NCBI GenBank assembly: GCA_022614695.1
Contig: JAKEIC010000020.1
Coordinates: 1 to 43,464 of the forward strand
Reading direction: 5' to 3'
DNA length: 43,464 nt
From: Planctomycetales bacterium
GTDB taxonomy: Bacteria > Planctomycetota > JAKEIC01
Position numbers and translations under genes: made by a program. Positions within the stretch are counted from its first letter, which is position 1; each line of letters starts with the position of its first letter. The notes below the pieces were generated by a model. The model saw only the letters and a program-made list of their open reading frames with translations. It did not search any database and was not told where the DNA came from. Below, in pieces: positions 1 through 7,990 of this stretch.

Positions 1-284
1 ACTTCGGCGCCGTCGTCTCGTTCGAGGTGGCGGGCTCGCCGTTCGACGCCGAAGCGGTCGTGAACGCGCTCCGGCTCTTCACGGTGGCGCCGAGCCTCGG
101 CGGCGTCGAGTCACTCGCGACGCTCCCGGTCGCGGCGAGCCACGTGGGCGTCTCCCCCGAGGAGCGCGCCAAGATGGGGATCAAGCCCGAGACGGTCCGC
201 CTCGCGATCGGGATCGAGGACCCCGAGGACCTCGTGGCCGACCTCGCCCAGGCCCTCGAGCGAGTGCCCCGCCCGGCGGGCTAG
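1..284 (+). CDS. Cys/Met-metabolism PLP-dependent enzyme, C-terminal end (partial)
   Basis: The reading frame is open from the window edge (first full codon at base 3) and stops at 282-284, giving the last 93 or so residues. The segment with GGVESLATLP, then PVAASHVGVSPEER and the ending pattern VRLAIGIEDPEDLVADLAQAL, is the C-terminal small domain typical of the trans-sulfuration family (cystathionine gamma-synthase/lyase, methionine gamma-lyase, O-acetylhomoserine sulfhydrylase). These are cytosolic PLP enzymes acting on sulfur amino acids. The catalytic lysine lies upstream of the window, so the exact reaction cannot be assigned. Its stop codon overlaps that of the convergent small gene at 281-535. 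Confidence 0.85.
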   Translation, partial: FGAVVSFEVAGSPFDAEAVVNALRLFTVAPSLGGVESLATLPVAASHVGVSPEERAKMGIKPETVRLAIGIEDPEDLVADLAQALERVPRPAG

Positions 285-535
285 CTGTCCAGGCTCACCG
301 ACTCCACGTACCAGATCATGTCCTCGGCGTGGAAGCAGAGGAGATAGACGTCGCCCGTGTCGGCCGTGATCGAGAAGTAGCGGAGCGTTCGCCGATCGGT
401 CCGTTCGTGCCAGCGGGCGTTCACGCGGACGACGTGGTGCTCCTCGATCCCGCGGCGGAACCGGAGGGGGCGCGCCTCCCCGCCTCCGAAGTCCACCCGG
501 ACCTTCACGGGCTCGTGGAGAGGGACGACCTGCAT
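281..535 (-). CDS. Small conserved-looking protein, DUF6504-like (84 aa)
   Basis: The frame starts at an ATG (complement of 533-535) and encodes 84 residues. It is rich in beta-type segments: EPVKVRVDFGGGEARPLRFR, then RVNARWHERTD, YFSITADTGDVYLLCF and a final WYVESVSL. The pattern of an N-terminal 'PLRFRRG' strand, a central 'RW' and a C-terminal 'VYLL..' strand resembles small DUF6504-type proteins, but this is recognition by eye. There is no signal peptide or membrane segment, so it is probably cytosolic. A perfect 8-bp hairpin (536-554) abuts the start codon and no clear Shine-Dalgarno is present. It converges on the PLP enzyme with overlapping stops. The longer frame upstream of 535 is antisense to the sigma factor and is not real. 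Confidence 0.6.
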   Translation of the reverse strand: MQVVPLHEPVKVRVDFGGGEARPLRFRRGIEEHHVVRVNARWHERTDRRTLRYFSITADTGDVYLLCFHAEDMIWYVESVSLDS

Positions 536-679
536 AGCGCGGCTTCGCCGCGCTCGTATGGTATCCGTTAGGGCTTCATGTTCAAGGGCGATCCGTGGGG
601 CGATTCCCCTTCCCCTCGCGTCCGACCGCCCGACGGCATATCCTGACGGCGTCCGGACATCAGGAATGCAGGAGGCTAC

Positions 680-1270
680 GTGGCGGACACGGGCGTGATC
701 GCGAACGAGCGGGAAAAGCGCGCCCAGTTCATGGCGCTCCTCTCCCCGCTCCGCGAGCGGCTCTACCGCTACGCCCGCCACATCATCCGCGACCAGAGCT
801 CGGCCGAGGACGCCCTCCAGGACGCGATCCTCTCGGCCTACAGGAAGTTCGAGACGTTCCAGCCGGGGACCGACTTCCGCGCCTGGGTCTACCGGTTCGT
901 GCTGAACACGGTCCTCAACTACAACCGCGCGTCGCGGCGCGACCTCGAGGTGCCGGTCGAGCCCCCGACTCTGGACCTCTTCCAGAACCTCGAGTCGGGC
1001 TTCGCGTACGACGAGGTGCTGAAGGACCCCGACCGGTTCCTCGAGCAGGTCGGGGACCAGGTCCGGACGGCGTTCCTGGCGCTGAGACCGGTCGAGCAGA
1101 CGGTCTTCCTCCTGCGGGCCATCGAGGGATTCACGTACCGCGAGATCGCGAACCTGCTCGAGATCCCCGTGGGCACCGTGATGAGCCACCTCGCGCGGGC
1201 GCGGGCGAAGCTGCGGGAGCGGCTCGCCGAGTACGCGCACGAGACGGGCTTCGTGAGGGGCGAGGCGTGA
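680..1270 (+). CDS. ECF-family RNA polymerase sigma factor
   Basis: 196 aa, normal for a two-domain extracytoplasmic-function sigma factor. Region 2 runs over roughly residues 22-92: SAEDALQDAILSAYRKF is the core-binding helix, and FRAWVYRFVLNTVLNYNR is the -10 recognition and melting part. Region 4 is near residues 134-185, with the helix-turn-helix FTYREIANLLEIPVGTVMSH followed by LARARAKLRERL. The GTG start at 680 is preceded by AGGAGG at 670-675. It directs RNA polymerase to a small regulon that is usually self-regulated. The stop overlaps the GTG of the next gene, which encodes the expected zinc-finger anti-sigma partner, so co-translation is likely. TATCCT at 639-644 is a possible -10 box. 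Confidence 0.95.
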   Translation: MADTGVIANEREKRAQFMALLSPLRERLYRYARHIIRDQSSAEDALQDAILSAYRKFETFQPGTDFRAWVYRFVLNTVLNYNRASRRDLEVPVEPPTLDLFQNLESGFAYDEVLKDPDRFLEQVGDQVRTAFLALRPVEQTVFLLRAIEGFTYREIANLLEIPVGTVMSHLARARAKLRERLAEYAHETGFVRGEA

Positions 1271-2058
1271 CCTGCGAAGAGATCCGGACGGTCCTCTCGG
1301 CCTACCTCGACTCGGAGCTGGAGACGGCGAAGAGCCTGGAGGTGACCTCTCACCTCGAGGCGTGCCCCCCGTGCCGGGACCGGGTGTGCGCGGAGACCCG
1401 GCTCGAGCGCGGGATCCGCGAGAAGCTCGGCTGCGAACCGGTCTGCGACAAGTTCTGGAGCCGTCTGGAGGGGAGCCTCGGGCGCGCCCCCTGGCGGGCG
1501 CGCGTCGTGAGGGTGGGGACCTTCGTCGCCTCGGTCGCGGCGGCGGTGGCGCTCACGGCGACGATCCTCGGGACCTATCCCCGGACCGCCGGCGCCGAGG
1601 ACCTCGCCGGGGCGGCGCTGCGGGAGGTGAGCGAGGTCGTGCCCGTCGGGAACTTCGAGCCCGCGCCCGGGCGCGAGTGCCACCGGTGCCCGATCGAGAT
1701 GTGGAAGTCCGCGGCGAGCCGCGTGGGCCGACCGGTCCGGGGACCCCGGCCGGACGAGGTCGCTCCCCAGCACAGGCTCGAGGCCGTGGGGATCGTGAGC
1801 GCCCACCTCGGGAGCCGCGAGGTGCCCGTCGCCGTCTACCGCTGCTGCGGCGAGAGGGTCTGCGTCTTCGTGTTCTCCCTCGCCGTGCTCGACGAGTTCC
1901 CCGGGGCCCGGTCGTGCCTCGTCGGGGCGGGGGACGCCGTGACCCACGTCGGCGGCGGCGGCGGAACCGTGGCGCTCCGGAGGCTCCGCGACGTCGTCCT
2001 GGTGGCCGTCGGCCGCCACGACCCGGAGGGGCTGGTCCGGGCGTTCCGGGACGAGTAG
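1267..2058 (+). CDS. Zinc-finger (zf-HC2) anti-sigma factor with cysteine-rich extracytoplasmic domain
   Basis: 263 aa starting at a GTG that overlaps the sigma factor's stop. The N-terminus has the zf-HC2 signature: an early cysteine (TCEEI), then HLEACPPCR, the C..H...C..C zinc site of ZAS-type anti-sigma factors that hold an ECF sigma factor inactive. One membrane helix follows at about residues 80-102 (VGTFVASVAAAVALTATILG). The C-terminal part of about 160 residues should lie outside the cytoplasmic membrane. It carries CHRCP and a CCGERVC cluster plus one later cysteine, suggesting a redox or metal sensing role (inference). The downstream rhodanese and MauE-like genes fit a thiol theme. 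No cleavage site is recognisable. Confidence 0.85.
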   Translation: MTCEEIRTVLSAYLDSELETAKSLEVTSHLEACPPCRDRVCAETRLERGIREKLGCEPVCDKFWSRLEGSLGRAPWRARVVRVGTFVASVAAAVALTATILGTYPRTAGAEDLAGAALREVSEVVPVGNFEPAPGRECHRCPIEMWKSAASRVGRPVRGPRPDEVAPQHRLEAVGIVSAHLGSREVPVAVYRCCGERVCVFVFSLAVLDEFPGARSCLVGAGDAVTHVGGGGGTVALRRLRDVVLVAVGRHDPEGLVRAFRDE

Positions 2059-2067
2059 CCTCGCGGC

Positions 2068-2547
2068 GTGACCGCTCGCGTCGGGCGCCTCCTCGCCGAG
2101 TCCGCCGCGATCCTCGCGCTCTCGGCGCTCTGGGGCCTCGGCTGGAACGCCGTGGACCCGCGAGGCGTGGCGCTGGGGCGGCCCCTCCCGCGCCGGGCGG
2201 AGACGGATCCGCGGTACCTCCCGCACCCCCGGGCCCGGGAACTCTACTTCGCCTCCCGCGCGGTGTTCGCGGACGTGAGGAGCCGGTCCGGCTACGAGCG
2301 CGGCCACATCCCGGGGGCGCTGCACCTGCCGGCGGAGGCCTTCGCCGAGGCCTTCGGCCGGGTGGGCACACGGTTCCGGCCCGAGGACAAGATCGTCCTC
2401 TACTGCGACGGGCCCTCGTGCACGCTCGCCGACTCGGTCGTCCCGAAGCTCCTGGCCGCCGGGTTCCATCGCGTGCGGATCTACGAGGGCGGGATCGAGG
2501 AGTGGGCCGCGCGGGGGGAGCAGGTGCGAGTGGGGGAGGCGGAGTGA
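2068..2547 (+). CDS. Rhodanese-like domain protein, membrane-anchored or exported
   Basis: 159 aa. A hydrophobic N-terminal segment at about residues 10-26 (SAAILALSALWGLGW) suggests a membrane anchor or uncleaved signal. The single rhodanese domain then shows FADVRSRSGYERGHIPGALH, the conserved DVR...Y..GHIPGA signature, the active-site loop YCDGPSCTLAD with two cysteines, and the closing YEGGIEEW. Rhodanese domains carry sulfane sulfur on the loop cysteine and transfer it to thiols. The first loop cysteine sits where the catalytic one is expected; the second is extra. The start is a GTG 9 nt after the anti-sigma stop, and the stop overlaps the GTG of the MauE-like gene. It is probably part of the sigma-factor operon. 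Confidence 0.85.
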   Translation: MTARVGRLLAESAAILALSALWGLGWNAVDPRGVALGRPLPRRAETDPRYLPHPRARELYFASRAVFADVRSRSGYERGHIPGALHLPAEAFAEAFGRVGTRFRPEDKIVLYCDGPSCTLADSVVPKLLAAGFHRVRIYEGGIEEWAARGEQVRVGEAE

Positions 2548-2984
2548 CGCGCCCGCCCATGCCCCGCCTCGTCGCCGGGGCGCTCGGGCTCACGCTCGTC
2601 GCGGCCGGGGTCCTGAAGGCCGGCCGGCCTCTCGACCTCGGCCGCGTGATCGAGGCCTACAGGATCCTCCCGGCGCTCGCGGCGCCGGCGGTCGCGGCGG
2701 TCCTCCCCTGGATCGAGGTCGCCTGCGGCGCGCTGCTGGTCGGCGGGAAGCTCCGCCTCGGCGCGGCGGCCGTCGCCGCGGCGCTCGGCCTGGCCTTCCT
2801 CTCCTCGGGCCTCGCCGCCCTCGCGCGCGGGCTTCATCCCCTATGCGGCTGCTTCGGCAAGTACTCCGTCGAGATCGGCGCCGCGACGATCGCGATCGAG
2901 GCCGCCCTCCTCGCGGCGGCGGCCGTGACGCTCGTGGGGGAGTGGAGGAGGGCGGGCGCGCCCCCGCCACCCTCCTCCCACTGA
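2544..2984 (+). CDS. MauE/DoxX-like redox-associated membrane protein
   Basis: 146 aa with about four membrane helices (LVAGALGLTLVAAGVLKAG, then the AAPAVAAVLPWIEVACGALL, AAAVAAALGLAFLSSGLAAL and IEAALLAAAAVTLVG regions). The loop LHPLCGCFGK has the CxCFG cysteine pair that marks MauE-type DoxX relatives, which are thought to exchange disulfides across the membrane. The GTG start overlaps the rhodanese stop (GTGA); an ATG at 2559 is an alternative. It is the last gene of the operon begun by the sigma factor, and it converges with the cyclase-repeat gene, whose stop is 7 nt away. The partner of the cysteine pair is unknown. Confidence 0.8.
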   Translation: MTRPPMPRLVAGALGLTLVAAGVLKAGRPLDLGRVIEAYRILPALAAPAVAAVLPWIEVACGALLVGGKLRLGAAAVAAALGLAFLSSGLAALARGLHPLCGCFGKYSVEIGAATIAIEAALLAAAAVTLVGEWRRAGAPPPPSSH

Positions 2985-2991
2985 GCCGTCC

Positions 2992-4545
2992 CTACCTCCT
3001 CGTCCCCAGCACCTTCCCGTACCGGTAGTAGATCTCGAGCGAGAGGATGTTCGCGGCGGTCGAGTAGACGCGGCCGCCGGCGTGGCCCCAGGCGTCGCTC
3101 GGGTCCCAGGAGCCGTCCTCATCGCCGGCTCGGCGCTGGGTCTTCACGAGGGCCTCCTTCATCCCCGCGTTCCAGACCTTCCAGGGCTCCCCGCCCACCT
3201 GGAACATGGCGAGAGTCCCGTAGTACCAGTAGTAGAAGTCGTTCCCGCTCTCGGGGTCCCACTTCGGCGGCATGTTCTTGAGGAGCGCGACGGCGCCCTT
3301 CACCTTCGGCGAGTCGAGGGGCTCGCCCATGAATATGCGGCCGGTGAGCGCGACGGCGCTCATCGCCTCCGTCGGCGCGTACTTCTGCGCGTCGGCGGTG
3401 CGGGCGCCGTTGTCGGCCTTCTGGGTGTAGCCGGTCTTGTAGAAGGAGTCGTCGGTCACCTTGTCGAACCAGTTCCTCGCGCCCTGGAACGCCTCGGGCG
3501 GGACCTCCAGCTCGGAGAGCTTCGCGGATTTCAGCGCCAGCACCGCCCAGCCCGTCATCGAGGTGTCGTTGTCGCCCGGCCGGACGCCGTATCGCCACCC
3601 GAGGTAGGGGTTCTGGGCCTGGACCGCGAAGTCCACCGCCTTCTGGGCGGGGGCCTGGAGCTGGGGGGTCTTCCCGGAGAGCCCGTAGGCCTCGGCGAGC
3701 GCCATCGTGCAGATCAGGTGGTTGTACATGTAGTGGCCGTCGGCGGTCTTCGGGCCCACGCAGCCGTCGGGGGACTGGACCGAGAGCAGGTACTTCAGGC
3801 CCCTCTTCACGACCTCGCGGTAGGGGCCCACGCGCATCGTGTTCCCCGCCCCGAGGAAGGCGAGGAGGGCGAGGCCGGTCACGCCGCTGGAGTGGTCGGC
3901 CGAGGACCCCTTCCCGTCGCAGATGTTCTTCCGGCAGTTCTTCTGGAAGTTGTCGCAGGACCACGAGCCGTCGGGGTCCTGGTGGTCCTTGAGCCACTTG
4001 AGCCCCGCGGAGACGGCCTTCTCGGTCGCGTGGCTCCCGCCGCGCTTGGCGACGAGATCGTGCTTGCCTCCGAACCGGTCCCCCATGGGGCCGCCGAGCC
4101 CACCTCCCACGCCGATCGCCGCGTTCGTGAATCTCCCGTCGAGCGGCACGTCCGAAAGAGCGTCTTCGCGGCCCTTCTGGCTCTCGAACTCTTCGTTGTT
4201 CGGGCTCTCGTTGTGGTCGGAGGGCTGCGCCTCCTTGATGACCGGGTCCTCGATTGGCGGATCCTCCGACTCGATCTCCCTGTCCTCGTCTCGCTCCTGT
4301 TCCGGCTGGATGTCCTCCGTGAACTCCTCTTCCCGCTCGTCCGCCATCGTCGTCACGACGTCCACGCTCCGCGCCTCGGCGGGCGCCTGGTAGATCACGA
4401 AGTACATCGCGAGCAGGCACATCGCGTGCGCGGCGAGCGAGAGCATCCACCAGGGGGTCCTCTGGAGGTTGTCCTGGAGGGCGGCCTGGACGGACGAGGC
4501 CGGAGCGCCGTAGGCCGGGTCGTGGACGGAGTCGTGGCGGGACAT
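2992..4545 (-). CDS. Membrane-anchored squalene-cyclase/prenyltransferase-like repeat protein
   Basis: 517 aa from the ATG at 4543-4545, chosen because AAGGGAG lies about 8 nt upstream; the frame extends further upstream without support. A single membrane helix is at about residues 32-52 (WWMLSLAAHAMCLLAMYFV). A long acidic linker rich in E, D and P follows (about 60-110), then a glycine-rich stretch. The rest is alpha/alpha-toroid repeats of the terpene cyclase/prenyltransferase type: GLKWLKDHQDPDGSWS, GLKYLLSVQSPDGCVG, and a later DGSWDPSDAWGHAGG. The acidic DxDD motif of true cyclases is not visible, so it is probably a toroid-fold binding protein facing the periplasm. Such fusions are frequent in Planctomycetota. 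Two cysteines flank SCDNFQKNCRKNIC. Confidence 0.85.
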   Translation of the reverse strand: MSRHDSVHDPAYGAPASSVQAALQDNLQRTPWWMLSLAAHAMCLLAMYFVIYQAPAEARSVDVVTTMADEREEEFTEDIQPEQERDEDREIESEDPPIEDPVIKEAQPSDHNESPNNEEFESQKGREDALSDVPLDGRFTNAAIGVGGGLGGPMGDRFGGKHDLVAKRGGSHATEKAVSAGLKWLKDHQDPDGSWSCDNFQKNCRKNICDGKGSSADHSSGVTGLALLAFLGAGNTMRVGPYREVVKRGLKYLLSVQSPDGCVGPKTADGHYMYNHLICTMALAEAYGLSGKTPQLQAPAQKAVDFAVQAQNPYLGWRYGVRPGDNDTSMTGWAVLALKSAKLSELEVPPEAFQGARNWFDKVTDDSFYKTGYTQKADNGARTADAQKYAPTEAMSAVALTGRIFMGEPLDSPKVKGAVALLKNMPPKWDPESGNDFYYWYYGTLAMFQVGGEPWKVWNAGMKEALVKTQRRAGDEDGSWDPSDAWGHAGGRVYSTAANILSLEIYYRYGKVLGTRR

Positions 4546-4666
4546 GGGCAGTCTCCCTTCGCGCCTGAGGCGCGTCCTCGGGACCTCGCGCGGCGGAGGG
4601 CGGGGCCCCGGCCCCGTCGTCACTCGACCGCGCTGGTGCTAGGAACGAGCGCCGGAGGGCGCGGGT

Positions 4667-5797
4667 TCACCGCGGTAGCACGTACCCCTCGAACGGGACC
4701 GCGATGGGCTCGCTCGTGCGATCCGTCGAGATGCGCAGCTCCCCCTGGAACGTGCCGGGCGGGGCGCCGCCCTCGACGGGAAGGACGCGGACCTTGAGGA
4801 GGAAGGCTCGGCCCGCGACCTCGGGCTCGACGTCCACCGCGACGCGGCCCGGGGGCTTCACCTCGACGCCGGTCACCGCGAGGGGGCGGTCGTCGGGCGA
4901 GGAGACGCGGATCGTCTCGGCCGGGGTCTCGTCGGGCCGGAGCCGGCCGAGGCGCAGGTAGCTCGGGCGCACGTGGAGGAGCGGGCGGAACTCCGCACGG
5001 AACGGGACCCGGATCGGCGCCTCCGTCGGGGCGGGCTGGGGCATCACGAGCACGCTCCCCGCCATCGTGCCGCCCTGCCACGGTGCGGTGACCGAGAGGG
5101 TCACCCTCTGGGCGTTCCCGGCCGCCGGCTCGTGCGAGAGCTCGAACGGAGGGGGCGGGCCGGAGAGCGACTGGATCCGGAACGGCTCGCCCTTCCAGTG
5201 CCGGATCGTCACGTGCCGCGCGGCACGCTCGCCCGGCCCGAGCGTCCCGAAGTCCAGGGCGATCGGGTCCACGCGGAACGGGGCGAGGATCTCGAACGAG
5301 AGGACGAGCTGGACCATGGGCGTCGCCGGGTCGTCCGTCGTGACGAAGACGGTCTTCCCCATCCTTCCCTCGAGGACCTCGGTCGTGAGAGTGACCCGCA
5401 GCTCGCCGCGGCCGCCCGGAGGCAGCTCCTTCCCCGAGAGCACGATCACCGCGCACTCGCAGGCGGACTGGATCGGGCCGATCCGGAGTGGCCCCTCCCC
5501 CTCGTTCCGGAACCGGAAGACGTGCTCCCGCTTCTCGCCCTTGAGGAGGGTCCCGAACTCGTGCTCGGTCTCGTCGAAGACGACCTTGCCGGGTGGCCCG
5601 GACCTCGCGACGGCCGGGGGCTCGCGCGGAGCCTCCCCCGGCGCCCCCGTGCCCGTCCTCGTGCCCGGAGCCCCGCCCCACGGATCCCCTTCCTCCCCCC
5701 TCGTGACCACCGCCAGCACCCCCGCGGCGGCGAGCGCGGCGAGGGCCCACGAGAGCGAACGCGCGGTCTCGAGGGGCGAGGGGGCGGGCTCGGGCAT
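4667..5797 (-). CDS. DUF1573 domain protein, membrane-anchored
   Basis: 376 aa. The N-terminal helix at residues 14-32 (LSWALAALAAAGVLAVVT) is a signal anchor. A low-complexity linker GTRTGTGAPGEAP follows. From about residue 70 comes the DUF1573 Ig-like domain: FDETEHEFGTLLKGEKREHV, FRNEGEGPLRIG, and the SACECAV cysteine pair. Two more immunoglobulin-like beta domains follow, each opening with a strand such as VDPIALDFGTLGPGE or VRPSYLRLGRLRPDET. The family is extracytoplasmic and its exact function is unknown. It is often found with redox or surface proteins, and the MauE-like gene is 1.7 kb away. The start is an ATG with no good Shine-Dalgarno; TACTCT 9 nt upstream may be a -10 box. It is divergent from the first TMTC gene, only 36 nt apart. 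Confidence 0.85.
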   Translation of the reverse strand: MPEPAPSPLETARSLSWALAALAAAGVLAVVTRGEEGDPWGGAPGTRTGTGAPGEAPREPPAVARSGPPGKVVFDETEHEFGTLLKGEKREHVFRFRNEGEGPLRIGPIQSACECAVIVLSGKELPPGGRGELRVTLTTEVLEGRMGKTVFVTTDDPATPMVQLVLSFEILAPFRVDPIALDFGTLGPGERAARHVTIRHWKGEPFRIQSLSGPPPPFELSHEPAAGNAQRVTLSVTAPWQGGTMAGSVLVMPQPAPTEAPIRVPFRAEFRPLLHVRPSYLRLGRLRPDETPAETIRVSSPDDRPLAVTGVEVKPPGRVAVDVEPEVAGRAFLLKVRVLPVEGGAPPGTFQGELRISTDRTSEPIAVPFEGYVLPR

Positions 5798-5833
5798 CGC
5801 CCGGGGAGAGTAGCAGTTATCCTGCACGCCACC

Positions 5834-7990
5834 ATGCCCCTCTCGGACCGCGCCCGGCGCGGGCTCGTCCTCGGGCTCCCGGCGCTGCTGGCCGCGGCGC
5901 TCTACGCGCGGACCCTCGGCCACGGGTTCCCCTTCGACGACGACCTGATCCTCCGGCAGAACGCCTTCATCCGGAGCCCGGCGAACGCCGCCGCGCTCGT
6001 CACTCCACGCTACTTCGAGTCCGGCGAGATGTCGTGGCGGCCGGTCCCCACCCTCACGCACATCGTCGAGGCGGCCCTCGTCGGAATGCCGGACGTCCCG
6101 CCGGCGGGCTGGGAGAGGGCGCTCGCGGCGCAGCCGGTCCCCTGGGCGGCCGGCCTCCGCGAGCCGCCGGCCTGGATCTTCCACGCGACCAGCGTCGTCC
6201 TCCACGCGGCCTGCGCGGCGCTCGTCGCGGCCCTCGCGCTCGCGCTCGCCGGGCCCGCGGCGGCGCTGCTGGCGGGGCTCCTCTTCGCCGCCCACCCCGT
6301 CTGCGCGGAAGCCGTCTGCGTCGCGTCATTCCGCGAGGACCTGCTCGCGCTCGCGGGCTCGCTCGGGGCGCTTCTCCTGCTCAGGCCGGGCCCGACCCTC
6401 ACGCCGCTTCGGCTCGCCGCGGGCTGGGCCGGCGCCGCCGTCGCGATCCTCTCGAAGGAGTCGGCGCTCCTCCTCCCGGTCCTCCTCCTCGCGGCGGAGT
6501 GGCTCCTCGCCCCGTCGGGCTCCCGGCGCGACCGGAGGACCATCCTCCGGGTCCACGGGCCGGTCCTCGCCGTCGCCGCGCTCTACGCTGCCACGCGGTT
6601 CTTCCTGCTGGTGAGCCCGCAGGAGGCGGTCCACTCCCACCTCTCGCCGACCCTCCCCTACCGACTCCTACTCCTCCCGGCCCTGCTCGTGGCGCACGCG
6701 CGGCTCCTCCTCTGGCCTGCCACGCTCCATGCGGACTACTGGCCCGTCCCGGTGCTCTCGGCGTCGGACGCGAGGTTCCTTGGCGGGACGGTCCTGGGCC
6801 TCGCCGTGCTCGCGGCGGCGGCGTGGGCCTGGCGGCGCCGGGCTCCGCTCGCCGGGGTCGGCGCCGCGCTCCTCGCCACGTCTCTCGCGCCGATTCTCGG
6901 GATCTCCCCCCTCCCGAACCCGCTCGCGGAGCGCTACCTCTACGCCCCCGCCGCCGGGGCGGCCCTCCTCCTCGCGGCCGGGTTCTCCGCGGTCGGGGTG
7001 AGACGCCCGACGGCGCGTCCCGCCGCCCTCGGGATCGCCGCGGTCCTGGTCGTCCTCGGCGCCCTCAGGACCGGCGCCCGCGTGCCCGACTGGGAGTCGG
7101 GCGAGACCATCCGCGAGGCGACGGTCCGCTCCGGGCTCCGGTCCCTCCGCGCGCTCGCGTGGCAGATCGAGGCCCGGAGACTGGCGCGCGACTGGGACGG
7201 CTGGATCGAGATCGCGCGGCGGCAGCTCGCCCTCTTCGAGGGGCTCCCTTTCGAGGCCGCGCCGGGGAGGTTCCACGCCGTGGTCGGCCTGGGCCAGGCC
7301 TGGCGCGGGAAGGCCTACGACCTCCAGGCCGCCGGCCGGCCGGCCTCGGCGGAGCTGGACGAGGCGGCGCGGTGGCTCGCCGAGTCGCACCGGCTCGCGC
7401 CCGACCACTGGATCCCCGTGGACGAGCTGGGGCTCGTCGCGAAGCAGAGGGGCGACGCGGCCGAGGCGCGCCGGCGGCTCGAGGAGGCCGTCCGCCTCGC
7501 CTGGCCCTCGGACGCGATGGTTCGCGGCCACCTCGCGGAGCTCCTCGAGACCGCGGGGGACCGGGACGGCGCGGAGCGCGAGTACCGCGCCGCGCTCCGG
7601 ACCGACCCCCGCTCGTCGGTGCTCCACCGCCTGCTCGGGATGCTCCTCGTCTCGAGGTTCCCGGCGGGGGACCCGCGGGGGGGCGCAGCCGCCGCGGAGG
7701 CCGCCTCGCACTGGGCCGAGGCCGCCGCCGCCAATCCCTGGGACCACGAGAGTCGTTACAATCTGGGGGTCTTCCGGCTGCTGCAGGGCGATTTCGGAGG
7801 AGCGGTCGTGCCGCTCGGGCAGGCCTTCGCGCTCTCCCCCGACCGGGCGGACATCGCGAGGGCCGCGGCCGACGCCCGCGAGCGGACGGGAGACCTCCAC
7901 GGCGCGCGGGAGGCGCTCGAGCGTTGGGCACGACTCGAACCGGAGAACCCCGAGCCGCGGCGGCGGTTGGGAGCCCCCCCCCGGGGCTGA
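5834..7990 (+). CDS. TMTC-like polytopic glycosyltransferase with C-terminal TPRs (paralog 1)
   Basis: 718 aa. The N-terminal two-thirds has about ten hydrophobic helices with the hallmarks of bacterial TMTC/DUF1736 GT-C proteins: GHGFPFDDDLILRQN right after helix 1 (acidic catalytic-type loop), FAAHPVCAEAVCVASFREDL, ILSKESALLLPVL and SPLPNPLAERYLYAP. The C-terminus from about residue 480 is TPR (LDEAARWLAESHRLAPDHW, AEREYRAALRTDPRSSVLHR, SRYNLGVFRLLQGDFGGAV). Eukaryotic relatives transfer mannose from a lipid donor to proteins; the substrate here is unknown. The ATG at 5834 was chosen because the upstream frame is antisense to the DUF1573 gene. Two paralogs are in this window (7987 and 13707). 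The stop overlaps the next gene at a CTGA. Confidence 0.85.
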   Translation: MPLSDRARRGLVLGLPALLAAALYARTLGHGFPFDDDLILRQNAFIRSPANAAALVTPRYFESGEMSWRPVPTLTHIVEAALVGMPDVPPAGWERALAAQPVPWAAGLREPPAWIFHATSVVLHAACAALVAALALALAGPAAALLAGLLFAAHPVCAEAVCVASFREDLLALAGSLGALLLLRPGPTLTPLRLAAGWAGAAVAILSKESALLLPVLLLAAEWLLAPSGSRRDRRTILRVHGPVLAVAALYAATRFFLLVSPQEAVHSHLSPTLPYRLLLLPALLVAHARLLLWPATLHADYWPVPVLSASDARFLGGTVLGLAVLAAAAWAWRRRAPLAGVGAALLATSLAPILGISPLPNPLAERYLYAPAAGAALLLAAGFSAVGVRRPTARPAALGIAAVLVVLGALRTGARVPDWESGETIREATVRSGLRSLRALAWQIEARRLARDWDGWIEIARRQLALFEGLPFEAAPGRFHAVVGLGQAWRGKAYDLQAAGRPASAELDEAARWLAESHRLAPDHWIPVDELGLVAKQRGDAAEARRRLEEAVRLAWPSDAMVRGHLAELLETAGDRDGAEREYRAALRTDPRSSVLHRLLGMLLVSRFPAGDPRGGAAAAEAASHWAEAAAANPWDHESRYNLGVFRLLQGDFGGAVVPLGQAFALSPDRADIARAAADARERTGDLHGAREALERWARLEPENPEPRRRLGAPPRG

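Noticed and set aside
536-554. 8-bp hairpin next to the start of the 84-aa gene as a riboswitch
   Set aside because: One small stem without a conserved core is not enough to claim a riboswitch.
4583-4615. GC palindrome between the DUF1573 and cyclase-repeat genes
   Set aside because: It is short, with almost no loop, and is expected by chance at this GC content; no T-run.
5645-5670. GTGCCC/GTCCTC hexamers inside the DUF1573 gene
   Set aside because: They resemble the hexamer arrays but lie within a coding linker (Gly-Thr repeats), are only about three units long and do not follow a stop codon.
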